Shown here in pieces: positions 29,518 to 33,552 of a stretch of DNA of 33,552 nt (positions are counted from its first letter, which is position 1; the number at the start of each line of letters is the position of its first letter). The stretch is from an uncultured Lachnospiraceae bacterium (GTDB lineage Bacteria; Bacillota; Clostridia; Lachnospirales; Lachnospiraceae): contig CAJTWA010000048.1 in assembly GCA_910580195.1 (NCBI GenBank), positions 1-33,552 on the forward strand. Reading direction: 5' to 3'. The notes below the pieces were generated by a model, which worked only from the letters and a program-made list of their open reading frames with translations, did no database searches and was not told the DNA's origin. The position numbers were made by a program, and so were the translations under genes.

Positions 29518-29904
29518 TTAAGTTTCAGATGGATGGGAGTTCTTGCGTTCTGGCAGGAGCCCAAGTTCTTTCTGGAGAGATTCCACACGGCAGAGTGGCA
29601 GGTTTGTTACAGTGGCAATAATGCCGGTATCAGTACCCATGGAAAGGAGGTTTTGGGCAATGGCAATGGCTTCTAATTCCCTTCCGCGGGCTTCTCCAAG
29701 AGCTTTCCCGCGGGCTTCTCCAAGGGCTTCCCCACGCGCCTCTCCGCGGGCTTCTCCACGCTGTTCTGCCTCTAACATGGCTTGGTTATAGTCCCTGACA
29801 GCTTTTTCCCGTGCTTCATATTCCATACGTTTTTCTTTGTCTTGGCTGATGATCTGCAGTTTTTCATATGTTTTTTCAATATAGGGATTCTGTGTGGCAA
29901 GCAT
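29518..29904 (-). CDS. Truncated Rpn copy 3: stand-alone C-terminal short form
   Basis: A 128-aa open frame matching only the C-terminal part of copies 1 and 2: MLATQNPYIEKTYEKLQ, the coiled-coil, GEAR repeats, ELEAIAIAQNLLSMG and RVESLQKELG. The nuclease half is absent. Homology continues only about 40 nt upstream of the ATG (to near 29946) and then stops. The retained part starts at the same Met as the internal start of the full copies, with GGAGG (29917-29913) 8 nt before it. It may be a simple 5'-deleted pseudogene. Its intact frame, kept ribosome binding site and start at that Met also fit a functional short form, as in enterobacterial RpnS. Confidence 0.75.
   Translation of the reverse strand: MLATQNPYIEKTYEKLQIISQDKEKRMEYEAREKAVRDYNQAMLEAEQRGEARGEARGEALGEARGKALGEARGRELEAIAIAQNLLSMGTDTGIIATVTNLPLCRVESLQKELGLLPERKNSHPSET
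29684..29761 (-). repeat. GEAR-coding 12-nt repeats, copy 3
   Basis: A shorter and more degenerate array (two GEAR, GEALGEARGKALGEARG) in the truncated Rpn copy. Confidence 0.8.
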
Positions 29905-29946
29905 GCTGGATTCCTCCTTCCGCTCTGTATGGATGAATTTTGCCTA

Positions 29947-30459
29947 CGAGAGAGTATTATCATTGCTATCTGTTCGGCACTGTTTGCTTTGAACACAAAA
30001 TACCATAAAAATTTTTCATCGTCAAGCCAATTGGGTAAAATGCATTTTTCATGGAAGATACAAATATCCATGAATTATTTTTTGCTGGAACATGCTTCAA
30101 ATGGAGGGATGGCAGGGGGAAGGATTATAGAAGTTTTTCTGCTGTATTTTCGGATAAAGATTGCGCAGAACTGCATGTTCTACGCAACCTGCTAAATAAA
30201 AGTATAAGTTACAAAATCCTCCTTGTCAATACAGGATTTGGGCAATTTTAACAATTATTTTCTGCTTTGCAAAATTTTTTGCATAGATTGTACATGACGA
30301 TAGACAGAACCCGAACGGATGGTTTCAGGAACGCCGCACACCGCAACACCTTTCCGTGCAATGTGCTGAAAAAGGCAGCCAGAAGACAGGAAAAATTTTG
30401 CCTATTAAAATAATAGGGGTAAAATCTGGGTCTGCCATAAAACCGGAAAGGAGAAAATT
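29947..30459. other. Gene-free stretch between Rpn remnant and integrase
   Basis: About 510 nt, AT-rich, with no supported gene. It holds the left 20-bp inverted repeat (30168-30187), AAATCCT/AGGATTT (30214-30220, 30233-30239) and a small hairpin CCTATT/AATAGG (30401-30417) before the integrase. Open frames here (30051-30251 and others) lack ribosome binding sites. The integrase promoter is not clear. Confidence 0.5.
30168..30187 (+). repeat. Left 20-bp inverted repeat flanking the integrase
   Basis: GAACTGCATGTTCTACGCAA. Its exact reverse complement lies at 31638-31657, on the other side of the integrase, 1.45 kb away. Identity stops at the next base on either side. Confidence 0.92.
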
Positions 30460-31590
30460 ATGCCAAAAAGAGGAGAAAACATTCGGAAACGGAAGGATGG
30501 CCGCTGGGAGGCGCGTTTCATTGTGGGAAGGGACTGCAACGGCAAGGCGCGTTACCGTTCTGTCTATGGAAAGTCTTATACGGAGGCCAAGGAAAAGGCA
30601 AAATCAGAACAGGGAAAGAAGGATACCCAAAAGCAGGGAAACGATGGGATTTTGTTCCGCGATTTATTGGAGCGGTGGCTGCAAAACAGCAGGATACGTT
30701 ATAAGCAGTCCACCTATTCAAAGTACAAATACATCATTGACAGCCATTTAGCGCCAATGGTAGGGGAAATGCAAGTGAAGGATATAGATACCGCAAAGAT
30801 AAATTTTCTTTTGGGAAACAAAATGAAAAATGGCGGTTTAAGCAGAGGGGAACCTTTATCACCCGCTTACGTGCGGACCATGGCCGTAATTTTGAAAGCT
30901 GTTTTGGACTACGGGGTACGTGAAGAAATTTGCGGCTTTCTGAAGCCAGAGATTTATAAGCCCGCTATGAAAAACAGGAAAATCCACACCCTTACCCATG
31001 CAGAGTACCGCCAGCTGCAGGGGCATTGCCAGAAGCATTTGAATGTTACCAGCATCGGCATATTAATTGCCTTGGGGACAGGCTTGCGGGTGGGGGAACT
31101 CTGTGCACTCCGCTGGAAGGATATCGACGCAAGGAACCAGCTATTGCATGTTTGCCAGACAGTTTCAAGGATGAAAGATGACAACGGCAAGTGCAAGTGG
31201 CTGATGGAGCAGCCCAAAACAGCTTCTTCTGTCCGGGATATCCCAATTCCAGATAGGCTGATGGAATACCTTTTGCAGATGGAGGGGCGTTCGGGTTCTG
31301 CGTATGTTGTTTCAGGAAATGAAAATTTTACGAACCCAAGGACGTTTGAATACCGTTACCACAAAGAAGTCCGTGCGAGCAACATAGCCAGCATCAATTT
31401 CCATGCTTTGCGACATACGTTTGCGACGAGGTGTGTGGAGGGCGGGATGGACATTAAGACATTGAGTGAAATTCTGGGACATTCCAATGCCAGCATTACG
31501 TTGAATACGTATGTCCATTCTTCTCTGGATTTGAAAAAGAGGCAGATGGAAAAGGTGGAGAGCTTTTTTCAGGATAGGGGTCAGGATTAG
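30460..31590 (+). CDS. Tyrosine-type site-specific integrase
   Basis: Catalyses site-specific recombination, 376 aa. It has an N-terminal arm-binding AP2-like domain (IRKRKDGRWEARFIVGRDCNGKARYRSVYGKSYTEAKEKA), a core-binding SAM-like domain (about 65-165), and the catalytic domain with Arg210 (TGLRVGELCALRWKDID), His315 and Arg318 (FHALRHTFATR), His341 (LGHSNASIT) and nucleophile Tyr351 (NTYVHS). All catalytic residues are present, so it should be active. This is the Tn916/phage-type integrase common on ICEs and prophages of Clostridia. AAAGGAG precedes the ATG. It sits alone between 20-bp inverted repeats, directly before the DGR. Confidence 0.96.
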   Translation: MPKRGENIRKRKDGRWEARFIVGRDCNGKARYRSVYGKSYTEAKEKAKSEQGKKDTQKQGNDGILFRDLLERWLQNSRIRYKQSTYSKYKYIIDSHLAPMVGEMQVKDIDTAKINFLLGNKMKNGGLSRGEPLSPAYVRTMAVILKAVLDYGVREEICGFLKPEIYKPAMKNRKIHTLTHAEYRQLQGHCQKHLNVTSIGILIALGTGLRVGELCALRWKDIDARNQLLHVCQTVSRMKDDNGKCKWLMEQPKTASSVRDIPIPDRLMEYLLQMEGRSGSAYVVSGNENFTNPRTFEYRYHKEVRASNIASINFHALRHTFATRCVEGGMDIKTLSEILGHSNASITLNTYVHSSLDLKKRQMEKVESFFQDRGQD

Positions 31591-31637
31591 GGTAGGAAAT
31601 GTGGGAGAAGCTTTTGTTTCAGGGGAATAGGGATTGA

Positions 31638-31657
31638 TTGCGTAGAACATGCAGTTC
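31638..31657 (-). repeat. Right 20-bp inverted repeat flanking the integrase
   Basis: TTGCGTAGAACATGCAGTTC, the exact reverse complement of 30168-30187. It lies 19 nt before the avd start, so it is also in the 5' region of the DGR. Confidence 0.92.
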
Positions 31658-31675
31658 AGCAACAAAAAGCAGTAG

Positions 31676-32104
31676 ATGGAACAGGAAATAGGAGATACGG
31701 AACCAAGAATAGATATGGAAAAGGAAAATGAACTGGGCGTTATCGTGAAAAGCCGCAAACTGATAGAATATATTTTTACCATAACAGAGAAATCACCCAA
31801 AAAATTTCGTTTTACAATCATTGCGCATTTGCAGAATAAGGCGCTCAATATTATGGAATACCTGATTCGCGCCAATGAAATTTATGTGAAAGATAACACG
31901 CATACAGAAAGCTGCAGGAGGAGGTTGGGGTATCAGCAGGAAACAATGGCTGAGTTAAAGATTTTAGGCTATTTAGCCATGATTGCAAGGGAACAGGAAT
32001 GTATCCTGCCCAAACAACAGGAACAGATTGCAAAGCAGATTAGCGAATGTAGGAAAATGTTGTGGGCCTGGATGCAGAGTGATAAAAAACGCCTGTGGGG
32101 ATAA
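31676..32104 (+). CDS. avd: DGR accessory variability determinant (Avd-like)
   Basis: A 142-aa all-helical basic protein. After a short acidic lead come VIVKSRKLIEYIFTITEKSPKKFRFTI, HLQNKALNIMEYLIRANEIYV, RRLGYQQETMAELKILGYLAMIA and QIAKQISECRKMLWAWMQSDKK. This is the four-helix bundle of Avd proteins (also the 23S rRNA intervening-sequence protein fold), which form pentamers and bind the reverse transcriptase and template RNA in diversity-generating retroelements. Neither ATG 31676 nor the in-frame ATG 31715 has a good ribosome binding site, so the start is uncertain. The stop lies about 9 nt before the template repeat. Confidence 0.88.
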   Translation: MEQEIGDTEPRIDMEKENELGVIVKSRKLIEYIFTITEKSPKKFRFTIIAHLQNKALNIMEYLIRANEIYVKDNTHTESCRRRLGYQQETMAELKILGYLAMIAREQECILPKQQEQIAKQISECRKMLWAWMQSDKKRLWG

Positions 32105-32109
32105 GGTTA

Positions 32110-32235
32110 TAAGTGGTGGCTGCGGTCGCCGGGCAACAATACAAATAACGCTGCGGATGTCAATAACAACGGCAACGTCAACAGGAATGGTAATTATGTC
32201 AACAATAATAATCGCGTGTGTGTGCCAGCTTTGCC
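32110..32235 (+). repeat. DGR template repeat (TR)
   Basis: Read in the frame of the tryptophans at 32114, the stretch encodes KWWLRSPG, then a block with 15 AAC/AAT codons, then RVCVPAL. AAY codons are the signature of DGR templates, because adenine-specific mutagenesis at the first two positions can turn Asn into most other residues without creating stop codons. The WWLRSPG...V-PAL frame matches the C-type-lectin-like variable proteins of Firmicutes DGRs. No start codon or ribosome binding site serves this frame, so here it is a template, not a gene. The ends are approximate. Confidence 0.9.
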
Positions 32236-32260
32236 CCAAACAGCAATCCCTGGGTCTGAA

Positions 32261-32282
32261 ACTGTTTTTAAGCAAAAACAGT
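32261..32282 (+). other. 9-bp hairpin just after the template repeat
   Basis: ACTGTTTTT (32261-32269), loop AAGC and AAAAACAGT (32274-32282), a perfect stem about 26 nt past the end of the TR. Probably part of the DGR RNA that primes or positions the reverse transcriptase. Confidence 0.65.
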
Positions 32283-32317
32283 CCGTATGCAGGGGCAAAG
32301 GAACCGTATTCCCTTTT

Positions 32318-32333
32318 ATGGGAGAAATCCCAT
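32318..32333 (+). other. Hairpin with GAAA tetraloop
   Basis: ATGGGA (32318-32323), GAAA tetraloop and TCCCAT (32328-32333). GNRA tetraloops are a frequent mark of structured RNA. It lies in the TR-RT spacer. Confidence 0.6.
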
Positions 32334-32345
32334 AGAAAAAGAATT

Positions 32346-32425
32346 GCCGCCAGGAGAGGAAACATATGCCGGAACGGTTATTTTTCCAATCTGTTAGGGG
32401 CTTAGATATATGCCCCTTCTGGCGG
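32346..32425 (+). other. Nested stems directly upstream of the reverse transcriptase
   Basis: CCGCCAG (32347-32353) pairs with CTGGCGG (32419-32425). Inside it AGGGGC (32396-32401) pairs with GCCCCT (32412-32417), with only one base between the two right arms. The open frame of the RT extends back through this region (to 32366), but the structure and the ribosome binding site AGAGG at 32431 argue that it is RNA, not coding sequence. Confidence 0.6.
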
Positions 32426-32440
32426 TGTAAAGAGGTTAGT

Positions 32441-33532
32441 ATGGATTATGGGATTGTATATGATTTTGATAAGCTGTATGAGGCGTATAAAAAATGCCGG
32501 AGAGGAAAACTGCATAAAACAGAAGTGATACAGTTTGAATTGAACTTATCGGAAGAATTGGTAAGGTTGCAGGAAGAATTGGAAGAAAAAACATACAGGA
32601 TAGGAAAATATGATAAATTTATGATTTTTGACCCCAAGAAGCGTGAAATACAGGCATTGCCTTTCCGGGACAGGGTAGTGCAGCATAATTTGTGCGACAA
32701 TATAATAGCGCCCCTTCTGGAATCCCGCCTTATTTATGACAACAGCGCCTGCCGTAAAGGAAAGGGAACGCATTTTGCAATGGAACGCCTGTCGGGATTT
32801 TTCCGGGATTACTATAAATCATATGGAACGGAAGGATATGTTTTAAAATGTGATATACACAGGTATTTTGACTCGGTTGACCATAAAGTTTTAAAGACGA
32901 AGCTAAGCCGTGTGTTTAAAGATCCTGATGTATACTGGCTCTTGGAATCTATCATTGATAGTTATGGGAAAACGCCGGGCAAGGGACTCCCCATGGGGAA
33001 CCAGATCAGCCAGTGGTTCGCCTTGTACTATTTGGACGGCCTTGATCGGGTGGCGAAGGAAAAATATAGGATGAAATATTATACGAGATATATGGATGAC
33101 TGTGTGGTTATCTGCAATGATAAGGAATATTTAAAGCAGTGCCTTGCTGCAATGGAACAATATGTAGAGCAGGAGCTGCTGCTTAAATTCAATAAAAAAA
33201 CACAGATTACCACAATAAAAAATGGCGTAGATTACCTAGGATTCCATTTTTATATGACTGGAACAGGAAAGGTAATACGGAGGTTAAGGGCCAGCAGTAA
33301 ACGGAGGTGGAAGCGGCGGCTGAAAAAAATAAAACGGCAGTACCGGGAAAATGAAGTTACATTGGAAGAAATTACAAGAAGCATTGCAAGCTATAAGGGG
33401 CATTTAAAGCATGGGCATACCTATAAGCTCCAAAAAAGGGTGTTCCATGATTTTGTCCTGACAAAAGAAAAAAGAATACCAGAACAAGAGGGAGAAGGAA
33501 AGCAATTTGGTAATATGTCAAGAGGAAAATGA
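32441..33532 (+). CDS. DGR reverse transcriptase
   Basis: Copies the template-repeat RNA into adenine-mutated cDNA that replaces the variable repeat of a target gene. The 363-aa protein has the palm motifs KCDIHRYFDSVDH (catalytic Asp138), then KGLPMGNQISQWFALYYLDGLD. The second of these carries the DGR motif G-x-x-x-S-Q (residues 186-191), where group II and retron enzymes have other residues. YTRYMDDCVVI has the YMDD box at 217-220. The thumb is basic (RRLRASSKRRWKRRLKKIKRQY). I start at ATG 32441 with AGAGG 5 nt upstream; the frame is open to 32366 but overlaps the predicted RNA stems. The gene ends 20 nt before the window edge. Confidence 0.95.
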   Translation: MDYGIVYDFDKLYEAYKKCRRGKLHKTEVIQFELNLSEELVRLQEELEEKTYRIGKYDKFMIFDPKKREIQALPFRDRVVQHNLCDNIIAPLLESRLIYDNSACRKGKGTHFAMERLSGFFRDYYKSYGTEGYVLKCDIHRYFDSVDHKVLKTKLSRVFKDPDVYWLLESIIDSYGKTPGKGLPMGNQISQWFALYYLDGLDRVAKEKYRMKYYTRYMDDCVVICNDKEYLKQCLAAMEQYVEQELLLKFNKKTQITTIKNGVDYLGFHFYMTGTGKVIRRLRASSKRRWKRRLKKIKRQYRENEVTLEEITRSIASYKGHLKHGHTYKLQKRVFHDFVLTKEKRIPEQEGEGKQFGNMSRGK

Positions 33533-33552
33533 AAAAGATTTTCCCTAAAAAG

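Noticed and set aside
31983..32405. 140-codon open frame over the template repeat
   Set aside because: It runs in another frame through avd and the TR, has no ribosome binding site, and its product (ITTATSTGMV text) is a by-product of AAY codons read out of frame.
32366..32440. 25-residue N-terminal extension of the reverse transcriptase
   Set aside because: It lies in predicted RNA stems, and AGAGG just before ATG 32441 fits a start there.
1..33552. tRNA or rRNA genes
   Set aside because: No cloverleaf or rRNA-like stretch was recognised on either strand.

Overview
The window reads as a piece of a Firmicutes chromosome, most likely a gut Lachnospiraceae (Clostridia). The reasons are moderate GC, strong AGGAGG-type ribosome binding sites, many 'family unknown' clostridial proteins, an AgrC/AgrA-like two-component pair, a carbohydrate ABC transporter without its own ATPase, tandem Rpn genes and a diversity-generating retroelement (DGR). 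The assignment comes from protein resemblance by eye; no search was run.

Layout. 1-2710: an unusual seryl-tRNA synthetase, an Imm1-like orphan immunity protein and a membrane-anchored protein. 2734-3219 (minus): a YfbM/DUF1877 protein. 3564-8230: a vitamin B5/CoA operon, panG-panB-panC-panD-coaBC, which makes pantothenate from ketoisovalerate and aspartate and carries it to 4'-phosphopantetheine apart from the kinase step. 8511-12332: an anchored propeller-like protein, a DUF1097 membrane protein overlapping cytidine deaminase, a small conserved protein with a near-perfect promoter, and an SDR oxidoreductase ending in a clear terminator. 12609-15430: a GHKL histidine kinase, a LytTR response regulator and a YjbR/MmcQ protein. 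15433-20107 (minus): a secreted CAP/Ig-like protein and a sugar ABC transporter (binding protein, two permeases). 20532-24991: carAB, with an extra repeat-rich linker between the two halves of CarB. 25181-27226: an anchored protein with a C39-like domain and a small lipoprotein. 27357-29904 (minus): three tandem Rpn/PD-(D/E)XK copies, the third lacking its nuclease half. 30460-33532: a tyrosine integrase between 20-bp inverted repeats, then an avd-like gene, an adenine-rich template repeat and a DGR reverse transcriptase.

The most interesting part is the right end. The avd-TR-RT block has the hallmarks of a DGR: a four-helix accessory protein, a template whose reading frame holds 15 AAY codons inside a WWLRSPG...VPAL scaffold, and a reverse transcriptase with MGNQISQ and YMDD. 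No variable repeat or target gene lies in the window, so the target must be downstream of the RT or elsewhere. The region between TR and RT is rich in potential RNA hairpins.

Second is the Rpn array. Both full copies carry a good Shine-Dalgarno and ATG inside the gene, and the truncated third copy begins at exactly that ATG. This parallels the intragenic short-form Rpn antitoxins described in enterobacteria. A third theme is repeated short tandem duplication, with units of 12, 23, 36, 39, 41, 42 and 45 nt, inside genes, between genes and across stop codons. These look like a genome-wide habit of local duplication.
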